A DNA stretch of 37,693 nucleotides, from the IMG/VR virus record IMGVR_UViG_3300031669_004012, positions 1 through 37,693 of that record. The stretch is one strand, 5' to 3'. This DNA is from a virus. Positions 8,033-18,223 of the stretch are shown in pieces (the stretch's first letter is position 1; each line of letters opens with the position of its first letter). The position numbers and the translations under genes are program-made. Under the pieces are notes generated by a model. It was not told the DNA's origin. It saw nothing but the letters and a program-made list of their open reading frames with translations, and searched no databases.

Positions 8033-10516
8033 ATGGCAGATATATCAGTATCATCACAAGTTTATAAATCAAAAGATCAAACAACTCTCAAGATTATTGA
8101 GCTTCTTGCTCAATATATGGAGTTGTCTGAAGTTGATTTAACAAAATCGTCATTTCTTGCTTTCGTCGTTGAAGCCTTATCAACTCTGACAACCAATAAT
8201 TTATTTTATCAAATATCATCGTATAGGGAATTCTTTTTAACTAAAGCACAACTGTCAGGATCCATTTATAATTTAGCTGCGTTCTTAGGATATCAACCAT
8301 CAGAAGCATCTGCTGCATATGTTAATGTTTTATTTACAATTCCTCTGGAGTTTACAGAAAATAATGTAACTTTTATAATCCCAGAAGAGTTTTCATTATC
8401 AGCAGGAAGCATAGCTTTTACTACATATTATCAAACGACTGTTAATGTATTAAATAATTCAGATGTGACGATAACAGTTGTAGAAGATAATAAAATTTAT
8501 AATCTACCTTATACTACTTCAACAGATGCCCAAGGAAATATTTATTTTTCAATGGTTTTACCTTTTAAACAATTTGAGGTAGATGAGCAAGAATTTCAAG
8601 TTCCTGAGGATTTACAAATATATCAATTCTTTGATTTTGATGTATCATTTACCGATATAACTAAAAAAATATCCGATGTTGTGGTTGAGATTCGTCCTCC
8701 GGGGTCTTCTGGTTATGAGCTATATACAGAGTATAGTAGTTTATTTTTGATGGAATCAACCACCAAAGGGTACGTCAAAAGAAGAAATGATACAGGATTT
8801 AATCTACAATTCGGTAATGGTTTAATTGGTTATCAACCTGAAGCTGGCGGAACAGTTAGAGTCACCACAGAACTAACAAAAGGAGCAGATGGAAATGTCA
8901 TTACTGGTTCTGTAACAGGAAAAACAACTGATCTTAAAACAAGAATCTCAGACGACGAAGGTCGAGCTGTTACTTATACAGTTACGAATCCGGCACCTGG
9001 AACTGGTGGAGTGGATGAAGAATCTATTGAGGAAGTTAGAAGAAATGCAATTATTAATATAACAGCATTAGAAAGACTTGTTACTGAAAATGATTATATC
9101 AATACCAATATAATAATTGATGATTCTCCTCTGTCACAAAATTCATTACCTGTTTTAAAGCGTTCTGATATTAAAGTAAATGAAATAAGTTTATTTTCAA
9201 CTTTACTATATGGGGATGTAATTGTCCCTGCCAGAAATATTAAGTATAATTTTTTAACTCAGCAAGTTCCAAGGGGAACAGTTCTAACACACGGTGGACA
9301 AAATTATTATACAATATTTGATATGACAATTGAGTTATTAAATTCTGTTGCCAACTATGTATATGTAATGACTGAAATTCAACAAATTCCAACTCTTGTT
9401 ACAAGCTATGGTTCGGAATATGATTTACATTCAGATTTATTAATTGTAACTAAGAATGGAGCTGCTGCCGAATTTCAACTAAATTATAAATCAACCGAAA
9501 CTGATTCAGAAACAGTGACCTGTAAAGTTGAAGTATTGGAATCAGGGTCTACTTATAATATGGTTAATGATTCTACATCCTCTACCTTTACACTAAACTT
9601 ACCTGATTATACTGTTCTACCAACAGGCGAAGCAACATATTATTTTACTATAAAATATGGAACAACTTTTATTTCCCAATATACTGCATTATTTACATTT
9701 AGAAAATCTTTAGATGATTTTGAATTTTCAAATGTTATTTATGATTCGACATCTTATACTGTTTATGATATTCCTGCGATTCAAGCTAGTTACTATGATT
9801 CAATTAATCAAGCTGATTTTGAAGCTAATGTGATGCAGATATTAGTTACAACATTAGAATTTAAAGATTATAAAATGGCAACAGATTTTGTTAATTTTAA
9901 ACTTGCTAATACATTGGGTTTAATGGAAAATATGCAACTTAACAAAATAAATATAACTGCTGTAACAGATATTTTGTCGGATCCTCCTACGTCTGGAACA
10001 GATGGTGATAGATATATTATTCTAAATGGTACAGGGGATTGGTTAGGAAAAGATGATCAAGTTGCTACATTATCTGATTCAACTTCATTAACTTGGGCTT
10101 ACAATGAACCAAAAACTGAGCAGATGGTATATGTTACAAATAAGTTGAAAAAATATATTTATTGTGAAACAGGATGGGTTGTTCCTATATATGAGATTCC
10201 GTTACAAATTGAACTTGATATTTTCAAGTCTTCAACATATGCAGGATCAAATAGTGACTTAACTTTGGAAGTAAGGACGGCAGTTGTAGCTGCCTTTACA
10301 AGTAGGTTTGGCATCAATGCTTTCTTATATCGTTCTGAAATTATTGACGTTGTTCAAGAGATTGAAGGCGTTGAACATTGTCGTTTGATTAAACCCGAAT
10401 CTAGTATCTTTTTCAATTTTAATTTAGATGAATTAACCCAAGAAGAATTACTTTCATATGGTCCAGAATATATCTTCTTTGAAGCAGATGATATAGCAAT
10501 TAGGATATTCTCATGA
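8033..10516 (+). CDS. baseplate wedge protein (T4 gp6 / baseplate J-like)
   Basis: 827 residues. The N-terminal region (YREFFLTKAQLSGSIYNLAAFLGY, about 62-85) and the segment GTGGVDEESIEEVRRNAI (about 322-339) with 'ALERLVTENDY' are hallmarks of gp6/J-type wedge proteins, where the dimers form the inner ring of the baseplate. A C-terminal part repeats the 'V.EIEGVEHCRL' logic of the family. An insertion at about residues 640-720 contains a WLGKDDQVATLSDSTSLTW segment that resembles a small phage receptor or carbohydrate-binding-like module. The stop overlaps the next start (ATGA). Confidence 0.88.
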   Translation: MADISVSSQVYKSKDQTTLKIIELLAQYMELSEVDLTKSSFLAFVVEALSTLTTNNLFYQISSYREFFLTKAQLSGSIYNLAAFLGYQPSEASAAYVNVLFTIPLEFTENNVTFIIPEEFSLSAGSIAFTTYYQTTVNVLNNSDVTITVVEDNKIYNLPYTTSTDAQGNIYFSMVLPFKQFEVDEQEFQVPEDLQIYQFFDFDVSFTDITKKISDVVVEIRPPGSSGYELYTEYSSLFLMESTTKGYVKRRNDTGFNLQFGNGLIGYQPEAGGTVRVTTELTKGADGNVITGSVTGKTTDLKTRISDDEGRAVTYTVTNPAPGTGGVDEESIEEVRRNAIINITALERLVTENDYINTNIIIDDSPLSQNSLPVLKRSDIKVNEISLFSTLLYGDVIVPARNIKYNFLTQQVPRGTVLTHGGQNYYTIFDMTIELLNSVANYVYVMTEIQQIPTLVTSYGSEYDLHSDLLIVTKNGAAAEFQLNYKSTETDSETVTCKVEVLESGSTYNMVNDSTSSTFTLNLPDYTVLPTGEATYYFTIKYGTTFISQYTALFTFRKSLDDFEFSNVIYDSTSYTVYDIPAIQASYYDSINQADFEANVMQILVTTLEFKDYKMATDFVNFKLANTLGLMENMQLNKINITAVTDILSDPPTSGTDGDRYIILNGTGDWLGKDDQVATLSDSTSLTWAYNEPKTEQMVYVTNKLKKYIYCETGWVVPIYEIPLQIELDIFKSSTYAGSNSDLTLEVRTAVVAAFTSRFGINAFLYRSEIIDVVQEIEGVEHCRLIKPESSIFFNFNLDELTQEELLSYGPEYIFFEADDIAIRIFS

Positions 10517-11625
10517 AACAGTTAATAGAAAAATCTAATTATAATATTAGAGGTCTTAAAGTGTTAATCACTAGATTTGCGGCACGAGAATTTGATGCGT
10601 TATCTGAACCTTGTTATTATCCAAAAACTAAATTAGCATACCATGAAATTCTAAATATGATGAAACTGACAGATAAGGACGTTAAAGAATTTGTGAAAAG
10701 ACAATATAAAGGAACCATCGCTGAGAAATGGTTATTATGGCAAGACCCTGCAACAAATCTTCTAATTGTTATTATGCATTTATTTCTTTTACATAGAGAC
10801 AATGCTGCCTTCAAAACAACTATGGCGTATTATATGTTTTTTCAATATGGTCGTTTAATGTATAAGCAATTGAGATATTGTAATGATGATATTTTTCGAC
10901 ACACCATTGATACATTAACAAGAACACATCTGTTTGTTCGTGAAAAAACTATTGCTAATAGTCTATATTATTTATCAGGCGAAGTTAAAAGAAAATATGA
11001 AAAGGATATTCAAGAGTGGGATTTAGATAGAATCATAGAATTTATTTCAGCTTCTAGACATAGAATTTCTCAAAGCGTCAAAAGTTTTGTTAATAATTAT
11101 TACAAATCAAAAGAAAAGGGATCATCTATTAAAACACAGGATGATATAGGGGATGAAGATTCTAATGCATATCAATATAAATCGTTAGAACGTGGAAAAT
11201 CTAAAATAGATGAAACGATCAGAAAACTAACTGTATATAAGGTTATTGATAAGGGAGCATTAGATGTAGCGAAGAAAATTAGTAAAGTAAAAAGTTCAGT
11301 TGCTGAAAGTATTGCTAAAGAAATGATAAATGTGGAATACTCTGATAATATTTCAATGATTTTAAATCTATATTTAAAACAGTTAAGATCAGCAAATGAA
11401 TTATGTGGAAGTGAATATGAAAAATATCTTAGAAGTTTAATGGCAGTGAAAAGAAGTAATGCAACTGTATATTTCAAACAACAAGTAAACGTCCTTTTAA
11501 TAAGAGTTTTACATAATTTAAAACTAACAAATCAATACAATTCTTATACCTCACAAACTCAATTCATCGTAAATTTATTTCTCGCCTCTTATATAACATT
11601 AATATTCAAAAGTACTATGTGTTAA
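10513..11625 (+). CDS. hypothetical helical protein downstream of gp6
   Basis: 370 residues, strongly helical and basic, without recognisable motif. A central acidic/polar linker (about 195-225) separates two helical halves. It overlaps the gp6-like gene by four bases. In contractile tails gp6 pairs with gp7 to form the wedge core bundle, so a shortened gp7-like role is an inference from position only. It is the last plus-strand gene; its TAA overlaps the stop of the convergent minus-strand gene. Confidence 0.7.
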   Translation: MKQLIEKSNYNIRGLKVLITRFAAREFDALSEPCYYPKTKLAYHEILNMMKLTDKDVKEFVKRQYKGTIAEKWLLWQDPATNLLIVIMHLFLLHRDNAAFKTTMAYYMFFQYGRLMYKQLRYCNDDIFRHTIDTLTRTHLFVREKTIANSLYYLSGEVKRKYEKDIQEWDLDRIIEFISASRHRISQSVKSFVNNYYKSKEKGSSIKTQDDIGDEDSNAYQYKSLERGKSKIDETIRKLTVYKVIDKGALDVAKKISKVKSSVAESIAKEMINVEYSDNISMILNLYLKQLRSANELCGSEYEKYLRSLMAVKRSNATVYFKQQVNVLLIRVLHNLKLTNQYNSYTSQTQFIVNLFLASYITLIFKSTMC

Positions 11626-12920
11626 AAATCAATCTTAAATCCAGACGGTATTAAAGCTTGTAACTTTGTTGCAATATTTTTAATAGCTTGTGGAACTCTA
11701 TCTGGTATATCATTATTTTCTTCTGATGAGCCATCAAGGATTGCTTGAGGTTTTGTAAATGCCTGTTGATTTCTACCAGGTCCAATTACTTGTGTATTTA
11801 TTGGTTTTTGAGGTTGTGGATCAAGAAGATTACCTCCTGTGATATTATAAATTGGTTTTTCGGTTTCCATAGCTTTTAAATAATTTTTTAAAGTTGGTCT
11901 TGTTTTTTCAGTAGAATTTCCAGTTGCTAACATGCTACTGAATAAACTTCCAAAATCAATTCTAACATCAACAAGACCAAGAGATTGTCTCCAAGAAATT
12001 TGTTGTTGATCACCACCTTTAACAACTGTAATATTTTGAATAAAAGCTGGATCTAAACTATAGATACCTTTACATTCAACTTTATGAAGAAATGGCCAAC
12101 TATATGTACTTCCATCTTGTGATATTGGAATTCCCAATAACATCAATGCTGCAATAGGAGCAATAATGTATTTTTTTGTTGATTGTGGATTTCCCGGATT
12201 TGGATTATATAATCTAATAGTCATTGTATATGATGGTTGAAAGGCGCTGGTTTTCCAAACCATAGGAAAATCAATTCTTGAACCAGCCATTAGTGAGCTA
12301 ACCATTCCTGCCATTCTTGCACCAGCAGGACTGAACTCTTTAAACATAGTTCCCAAATCGTCTATATAACCACGCGCCTTATCTGCCATTCCTGCCATCT
12401 GAGCAGCAAATCCACCTTGTTTTTTAGCGGCACCAGTCATTTTATTTGCAACCTGTCCTATATCTCTGGCTCCAAACATTTGTGCAATTGAAGCTGCACC
12501 CTCAGAAGCTACATCAGTAAATTTTTGTAAAAAGTTTTCCCCGTATTCATTAGAGAATGTATCTGTTGGAAAGTTATCAGCAATGTATGCTACCTTTAAA
12601 CCTTGATTGTGAATACTCTCGTCTAAGTTATAACCGTGTTCTCTCAACATAGGAAGATAGAAATTTGTATTTCTTGTGGTCTTCCGTTGAAATCGCAGAT
12701 CTTCGTTAAAAGAACTAGGTTTAAATGCATTTTGTCTAGTAAATAAATCTATACCAAATTCAAACGATGGAATCCCAGGATAGATAGTTGCAACAGGCAT
12801 AGTATTCTTTACAGCTTCTGCTGACCTTTGTGTATGTATACTGTCTCCAGTTCTAGTTGTTATTGGAGGCATACCAATAACATAATCTACTGTGGTTAAA
12901 TCGCCAGAATTATTGGCCAT
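11622..12920 (-). CDS. virion structural protein, probably tail tube/baseplate junction
   Basis: 432 residues. The N-terminal half is extended and polar. A Gly/Ala/Met-rich helical middle (about 140-215, IAQMFG to MAGMVSSLMAG) resembles a channel- or membrane-facing segment. The C-terminal beta domain has WKTSAFQPSYTMTIRLYNP, an aliphatic 'APIAALMLLGIP' stretch and IQNITVVKGG, a layout I associate with tail-tube cap or baseplate structural proteins of large myophages, though no single family name is certain. AAGGAGG precedes the start. It follows the tape-measure gene by 13 bases on the same strand, which supports a tail role. Confidence 0.65.
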   Translation of the reverse strand: MANNSGDLTTVDYVIGMPPITTRTGDSIHTQRSAEAVKNTMPVATIYPGIPSFEFGIDLFTRQNAFKPSSFNEDLRFQRKTTRNTNFYLPMLREHGYNLDESIHNQGLKVAYIADNFPTDTFSNEYGENFLQKFTDVASEGAASIAQMFGARDIGQVANKMTGAAKKQGGFAAQMAGMADKARGYIDDLGTMFKEFSPAGARMAGMVSSLMAGSRIDFPMVWKTSAFQPSYTMTIRLYNPNPGNPQSTKKYIIAPIAALMLLGIPISQDGSTYSWPFLHKVECKGIYSLDPAFIQNITVVKGGDQQQISWRQSLGLVDVRIDFGSLFSSMLATGNSTEKTRPTLKNYLKAMETEKPIYNITGGNLLDPQPQKPINTQVIGPGRNQQAFTKPQAILDGSSEENNDIPDRVPQAIKNIATKLQALIPSGFKIDF

Positions 12921-12933
12921 TTATTTATCCTCC

Positions 12934-15642
12934 TTAGTGAAAGTTACCTGCCATAACTCTCTTACTCAGATCATCCATAAATGATCCTGCTTTATCTACA
13001 CCTGAGTTATATACGCTGGTTACATTACTTGCTTGTTGAGTGATTACATTCGATACTTGGTGAAGTTGTTGATTTACTGACTCTCCAAGAGTCTTTAACC
13101 CTTGTAATCCTTCCATCCCTCTTTTTTGCATTTCTTGACCTATTAGTTTACTTGCTACTGTCAAGTCGGATGCTTGCATTTTTGCTATATCTTTTGCTTG
13201 GATAACTTTACCGGTTGCTTTTTCAACAAGTTGCCCTGTTTGATCTATTGCCCATTTCCCTTTTTCAGCGACCCAACTTTTTACATCCCCTGCTACTTTC
13301 ATTCCTTTTTCGGTAAGATTGGCATGTTTACTAAATACAGCAGCTTGTTGCTCAGCCGTCAATGGAGTTGCATTATCTTTAAGAAATTTTAAGAATGCAG
13401 CTTCTCGTTTAGTTCCGTACGCTTTAACTTCACCTTTATCAATTTGACTTCCAAGGAACGACCATTTTTTTTTAGTAAAATGTGGTTCAGATGGGGAACC
13501 AATGAAGCTTCGTCTCATTATCTCAATGGTTTCTGGATCGTAGTTCATATATTCATGTAGATTACTTAACAGGTACTCAGATTGTGATTCGGCTACTGCT
13601 TCTTGAGCAAGTTTTCCTGCCATTCCTAATGCGTGAGCTCTATTTTTTCTAGTCACTGCACTTCCCGACTGATGCTCAGCCAGTTTTGAAATTCCGCCTG
13701 TCAATTTTAATATTTGTGCAGAATCATATCGTTTCATTCCAGTTTCATCAGCTACAGTTTTAGTAGCTTTATCTTTTACTAGATTATTTTTAGCTTTTAT
13801 CTGTTGAGTTAATATATCAATCTCTTTAAATGATTTCATTCTTGCAGGATGAAAAAAATATCTATCTAACCATGTTCCAAATGCTGCTCCTGCACCCAAT
13901 GCAACTAAACCTGCTAAAACGGTTGGAACTGCTCCTGTTATTAAACCAGCTATCATAGACAAAAGATTAGTTGGTATTAGATTTTTAATAAAGTCCATTG
14001 CTAAACCAGCAATATTTAATATACCGCCACCTAACATGCCAAACAATCCAAGAACTCCTTTTCTTTTTTCTCTTTTATTAGCTTTATCTAATTCTTTAGC
14101 CGATGTTTCTGAATGATAATCAATACCTTCTAATAAGTCTACAACTTCCTCTTGTGCTTTACCTGCATCTATTGTTATAAGAGGAGGTAGTTTTTTATTT
14201 TTTTGATCTATTATTAGCTGTTCAATCTGATTTATAGGATGTTGAACATCAATTTCTCCATTATAAAGTTGTCGCAATTCAGCCTGTCTTTGAAAAACTT
14301 TATCCCAAGCATTTACAAATGGTTTTTCTAAAGCATAATTTAAATACTTTCCGACTTTAGTTTTATCTGCTAACCAAGCAAAAGGTTTAGATATTAAACC
14401 TATACCGGATCTTAAAAGACTAAAAACACTCCAACCACCGATAGGTATACCCGTAACTTTTGGATATCTGTTACCCGTTACAAATGATGCCAGATCTCTT
14501 GATGTCTGCGCCGTCATTTTTGTAAATTTAGCAATATTATCCAATCTCCACATTGTTCCAGTATATAATACAGCGACGTTTTCATTTAGCGCTTCAAATG
14601 GATTACTTCTATTTGATAGGTGGCTTCGATAACTTCCTTCTCGTTTAAAAAATCTATAAACAAGTTTGTATGGAATTCCAAACACAGTTCCGACACCTTT
14701 CATAACAAAGGCAAGTTGTCTGAAGTACGGATGTTCAATAAGCATTTTAGTATATATTTGTTGCCATGATGAAACCGTCGCGCCCATAGTATCTTGTATA
14801 GCTAACACAGCTCTTAAGAGACGAATATTAGATGGTTCTTCATATTGAGAATGAGTTTCTCTCATTGCTCTCAAGAAACCTTTGACCATACCAACAGGTT
14901 CTTTATCTCTTTCAGCTTCAACAAATACAGACATTTTTGCTAGAGATCTTATTTGACTTTTTTGAGCAATCTCAGAAATTTCACGACCAGCGGATATTGA
15001 ATCATCAATTCTTGCAAGAATCTTTTCTATCGGTATTACAACTTCAGCAGGGTGGACTTCAACCATACCTCCCTTTTCAACATATCCACCACGAGCCATT
15101 TTCGGAACAGGATCTTTTCTACCGTCAGCTTTTTCTTTTCCTCTAAATATACTTGCAACACTAGAACCAATTCCTTTAAATGCACCGGCAATTGATTCTT
15201 TCATTCTCTCTTTTGCTTTTTGGAAAACATCAGTCTCCATAAATTTAGCAGCGAAATAACCGAATAATGGAGTTGTTCTTGCTAGTGCCATAGCAACCAT
15301 ATTTTGTTTATTATAGTTTATATCTTGACCAATAGCTTTTCCATATTGACCAATAGCATCTTTAGTCGCACGTGCTGTACTCATCGAAATGTCTTGAATA
15401 CCTTTTGTAAATGCTGTGATTGTTTCTCCGAAACGTGAAAGGACTCCATTCATCTGTCTTGCTGATGATTCCGGAGCTTGCCCGTAGTTTATGGACTCAT
15501 CGGTTTCTTCAATTTGTCGTTGGGTAGTCTTTTGCATTTGTGTAATAGTATTAGATACATTACTTATGCCGGATATCCTTTCTTGTTGGGCATCAGACGT
15601 TTTAGTTATACTACCTGGCTCTTGACGTTTATCATTAGCCAT
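12934..15642 (-). CDS. tail tape measure protein candidate
   Basis: 902 residues. Residues about 180-208 read MARGGYVEKGG then VHPAEVVIPI, the 'GG.v..G....VhpgEvVvPi' segment typical of tape-measure proteins. A long Gly/Ala/Leu-rich hydrophobic region lies at about 535-605, as expected for a protein that enters the host membrane, and helical, Gln-rich ends flank it. Tape measures set tail length; at about 0.15 nm per residue this would give roughly 130 nm, an estimate only. It has AAGGAG before the start and is followed by the structural gene above. The coupling with hub and terminase genes on the minus strand fits. Confidence 0.75.
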   Translation of the reverse strand: MANDKRQEPGSITKTSDAQQERISGISNVSNTITQMQKTTQRQIEETDESINYGQAPESSARQMNGVLSRFGETITAFTKGIQDISMSTARATKDAIGQYGKAIGQDINYNKQNMVAMALARTTPLFGYFAAKFMETDVFQKAKERMKESIAGAFKGIGSSVASIFRGKEKADGRKDPVPKMARGGYVEKGGMVEVHPAEVVIPIEKILARIDDSISAGREISEIAQKSQIRSLAKMSVFVEAERDKEPVGMVKGFLRAMRETHSQYEEPSNIRLLRAVLAIQDTMGATVSSWQQIYTKMLIEHPYFRQLAFVMKGVGTVFGIPYKLVYRFFKREGSYRSHLSNRSNPFEALNENVAVLYTGTMWRLDNIAKFTKMTAQTSRDLASFVTGNRYPKVTGIPIGGWSVFSLLRSGIGLISKPFAWLADKTKVGKYLNYALEKPFVNAWDKVFQRQAELRQLYNGEIDVQHPINQIEQLIIDQKNKKLPPLITIDAGKAQEEVVDLLEGIDYHSETSAKELDKANKREKRKGVLGLFGMLGGGILNIAGLAMDFIKNLIPTNLLSMIAGLITGAVPTVLAGLVALGAGAAFGTWLDRYFFHPARMKSFKEIDILTQQIKAKNNLVKDKATKTVADETGMKRYDSAQILKLTGGISKLAEHQSGSAVTRKNRAHALGMAGKLAQEAVAESQSEYLLSNLHEYMNYDPETIEIMRRSFIGSPSEPHFTKKKWSFLGSQIDKGEVKAYGTKREAAFLKFLKDNATPLTAEQQAAVFSKHANLTEKGMKVAGDVKSWVAEKGKWAIDQTGQLVEKATGKVIQAKDIAKMQASDLTVASKLIGQEMQKRGMEGLQGLKTLGESVNQQLHQVSNVITQQASNVTSVYNSGVDKAGSFMDDLSKRVMAGNFH

Positions 15643-15645
15643 CCA

Positions 15646-16539
15646 TTAATCTCCTTGTGCGACTATCTTTAATATAGATTTTACTCTTGAATCTTTAGAT
15701 ATCATTTCTGCCATAACACAAGCTACTTCCGAGACAGAAACTAATTCTTGAAATGGTGAAGTATATGTATTACGTTTCCCAAATGTTTTTGTGTATGCAT
15801 GATTTAATTCTATAAATATACTTTGCCATTTTCTATATGATCTTACAAACGATGGAAAACTTACAAAAAAGATCTTCATTGATACAATATAATTTTGTAA
15901 TTGTAATCTAAATGGTGTTTCCTCTAATTTTGTTTGAGGTTTAAACGTATCATAAAGCATATTATAATATTGAGTTAGTTTCTTATTTGTATTTACTGTT
16001 TCTGCGCTTTCATATGATGCTATATGATATATAATTTCATCAATGTTCGGAACTGATTTTAGAGAAAATATTTCTGTAAATAATTCAGAATAATATTTTC
16101 TTAGAGTTGGCATCATCACTTTCAGAAATTGTTTCATGTTTTTTCCTGCTGCTAAATGCATACATTCGTGTAAAGTAGTAGATACTATTTCATCATTTGA
16201 TGATGTTCCAAAGATGGTGGAATTGTTATCAATTAAAACATAAACTCTTTTATTTTCAAGATGATACATTCCAAGAATCGCTTTTGAATCTTGGCTTCCA
16301 AAAAATTTCTGTTTTAAAAATCCTAATGTACCCTTTGATTTAAAACATGGGATTAAAAGTCCTTTTTTCATTAACTTGTCGATTAAATCAACTTTGTCGC
16401 TACCTCTACTAGATTTCTCAAATGCAAATAAAAACTTTTTGAATAGTTTTGCTGATGAATATAATTTCATTCCATCAACAACATCAACTAATTTGAGTCC
16501 AATAGGGGGCGCAAATAATTCCTGGACATTTTCAGTCAT
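15646..16539 (-). CDS. putative zinc metallopeptidase (HExxH)
   Basis: 297 residues with TTLHECMHLAAG, where H124, E125 and H128 form the HExxH zinc-peptidase motif. The third ligand is not obvious; a downstream Glu in the helical region 140-175 is the likely candidate. No signal peptide is seen. The start has AAGGAG upstream and lies four bases from the terminase stop; its end touches the tape-measure gene. A virion-borne or maturation protease is plausible, yet it does not look like the usual phage prohead proteases, which are serine enzymes. The motif alone could occur by chance, but the hydrophobic flanks (IVSTTLHECMHLA) make it convincing. Confidence 0.65.
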   Translation of the reverse strand: MTENVQELFAPPIGLKLVDVVDGMKLYSSAKLFKKFLFAFEKSSRGSDKVDLIDKLMKKGLLIPCFKSKGTLGFLKQKFFGSQDSKAILGMYHLENKRVYVLIDNNSTIFGTSSNDEIVSTTLHECMHLAAGKNMKQFLKVMMPTLRKYYSELFTEIFSLKSVPNIDEIIYHIASYESAETVNTNKKLTQYYNMLYDTFKPQTKLEETPFRLQLQNYIVSMKIFFVSFPSFVRSYRKWQSIFIELNHAYTKTFGKRNTYTSPFQELVSVSEVACVMAEMISKDSRVKSILKIVAQGD

Positions 16540-16543
16540 GTTA

Positions 16544-18193
16544 TTACTCCTTAAAGAAACTTATCGTATCTACAAATCCGTGTACATCTTGTGGTCTACT
16601 TTTAACATATTTCATAATACTTTGGTCTGTAAATTGAACACCACTATCTTCCATGTTAAATGCTAGAATATCTTTGAGATCATTTGCTATCATTGAACCG
16701 TCTGTCATGTTCATTAATAATGCTAAAGGTGGATCATATTTTCTAACATAAAAACATAAAGATGCTGATAAGGCAATATCGTCAGTACACCCTGTATCTG
16801 CTTCAACTTTTCCATTAGATTTAGATACGAGTCCTGTTAATTCTAATGCTAATCTTTCAGACTTAACAGATTCAGGATATTGAGTTATATATGAATAGAG
16901 AGCGTCAATCATTAATGGTCTAGTTTTTGAATTAGTTGACAGACCTGGAACTAATGTATTGTTCCCTCGTTTTTCTTTATATAATTGTGAACAGTATTCG
17001 CTTGCATTTAAATGCTCTACAACTTGATTTCCATATGAGTTCGATTCTACAACTATTACAGAATTTTTGTATGTTGTTGCTGCAATTTTAACAACATTTA
17101 CAAAATCAAGGACTTTACATTTACCTTGATATTCCCATACTTGTTCTAGAGTTTGATAATCCCAAACTGTAATAGCAGATTTATCTGTTCCATGCTCAGG
17201 AGCTGTATCGACCCCTATGATGTAATTTGTTCCAGGAATTGCATCAGAAAATTCCCATATTTCTCCATTATAAAGTTTGATTTTTTGCTTAGGTTTGACA
17301 GCACCATCCTGCATCTTTTCAACTGTATCTGCTTCAAAGAATGAACCCTCTGCCGGTAAGAATTTTAATTCCAACTCCTGTGCGATTTTCTTTTTGTCAT
17401 GGTCGAATAATCTACATTGTGTATTATACCATTCAGGATCCTGTGCAAGCTCAGGAATCATTTTCCAATGAATAACAAATGGATGAAAAATATCATTTCC
17501 AGAAATTGACTTCAAATATCTTTCAAAATACCATTGACCAACACCAATTGTTTTATTAGGAGTTGAAAGAACAACTGTCCCATAAGGAATCCCGACTTTA
17601 CGAGCTTGCATCTGATTGGTTGATAGAGCAGGAACCATTGAAGTCCAAGCGGTATCAACATAGTTAACAAATGCAGCTTCGTCGATAACCAAAAATGTGA
17701 TTGCTTTACCACGAAGTGTCTTCTCTGGAGCATTTGGGTTTACTGGTGAAGCGAAGACTTTACTACCATTTGTTAAAATAAATGATTGTTCAGTTCTTTT
17801 TGCAAACCCTCTACCTAGTATACCCTTTAATGGTTTCATCCAATCAGGAAGTTTCTCTATCATTCCTCTAATTGCTCTTGCAAAATCGGTTGCTTCCTTC
17901 CCATCTTTTGAAATAATTCCTATTACAACATTGTTAAAAAATATAGTTAACCAAGCTGAATAAGCTTGAATGACTGTTGATATTCCAATTTGCCTACTCT
18001 TTAAAACAAGAACATAATGATAAAGTTGAACTAGATCTATTAACTCAGTTTGTTTCTGATAAGGAATTAATTTTTCATCTCTTCCAGGCAGTTCGATTAG
18101 AATGTAATTTCGGCAGAAATAGTCGAACGAGGATTTACACTTTAGAAATTCCTCTATGTATTTTTGAGCTAACCTTTTTAGTTGTATGGACAT
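16544..18193 (-). CDS. terL: terminase large subunit (T4 gp17-like)
   Basis: 549 residues: the DNA-packaging motor ATPase and headful nuclease. The ATPase half has a Walker A-type LKSRQIGIST (64-73), Walker B FLVIDEAAF (167-175) and a coupling motif near VVLSTPN (about 207-213). The nuclease half has GVDTAPEHGTDKSA with D329, VVESNSYGNQV with E383, and CTDDIALS with D471/D472, the acidic triad of the RNase H-like fold. Length and order match T4 gp17. A small terminase subunit is not recognised beside it. It lies between the metallopeptidase and the hub gene in the minus-strand late operon. Confidence 0.95.
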   Translation of the reverse strand: MSIQLKRLAQKYIEEFLKCKSSFDYFCRNYILIELPGRDEKLIPYQKQTELIDLVQLYHYVLVLKSRQIGISTVIQAYSAWLTIFFNNVVIGIISKDGKEATDFARAIRGMIEKLPDWMKPLKGILGRGFAKRTEQSFILTNGSKVFASPVNPNAPEKTLRGKAITFLVIDEAAFVNYVDTAWTSMVPALSTNQMQARKVGIPYGTVVLSTPNKTIGVGQWYFERYLKSISGNDIFHPFVIHWKMIPELAQDPEWYNTQCRLFDHDKKKIAQELELKFLPAEGSFFEADTVEKMQDGAVKPKQKIKLYNGEIWEFSDAIPGTNYIIGVDTAPEHGTDKSAITVWDYQTLEQVWEYQGKCKVLDFVNVVKIAATTYKNSVIVVESNSYGNQVVEHLNASEYCSQLYKEKRGNNTLVPGLSTNSKTRPLMIDALYSYITQYPESVKSERLALELTGLVSKSNGKVEADTGCTDDIALSASLCFYVRKYDPPLALLMNMTDGSMIANDLKDILAFNMEDSGVQFTDQSIMKYVKSRPQDVHGFVDTISFFKE

Positions 18194-18223
18194 ATAACCC
18201 TCTTTAATATTTGTTCTAAGTTT

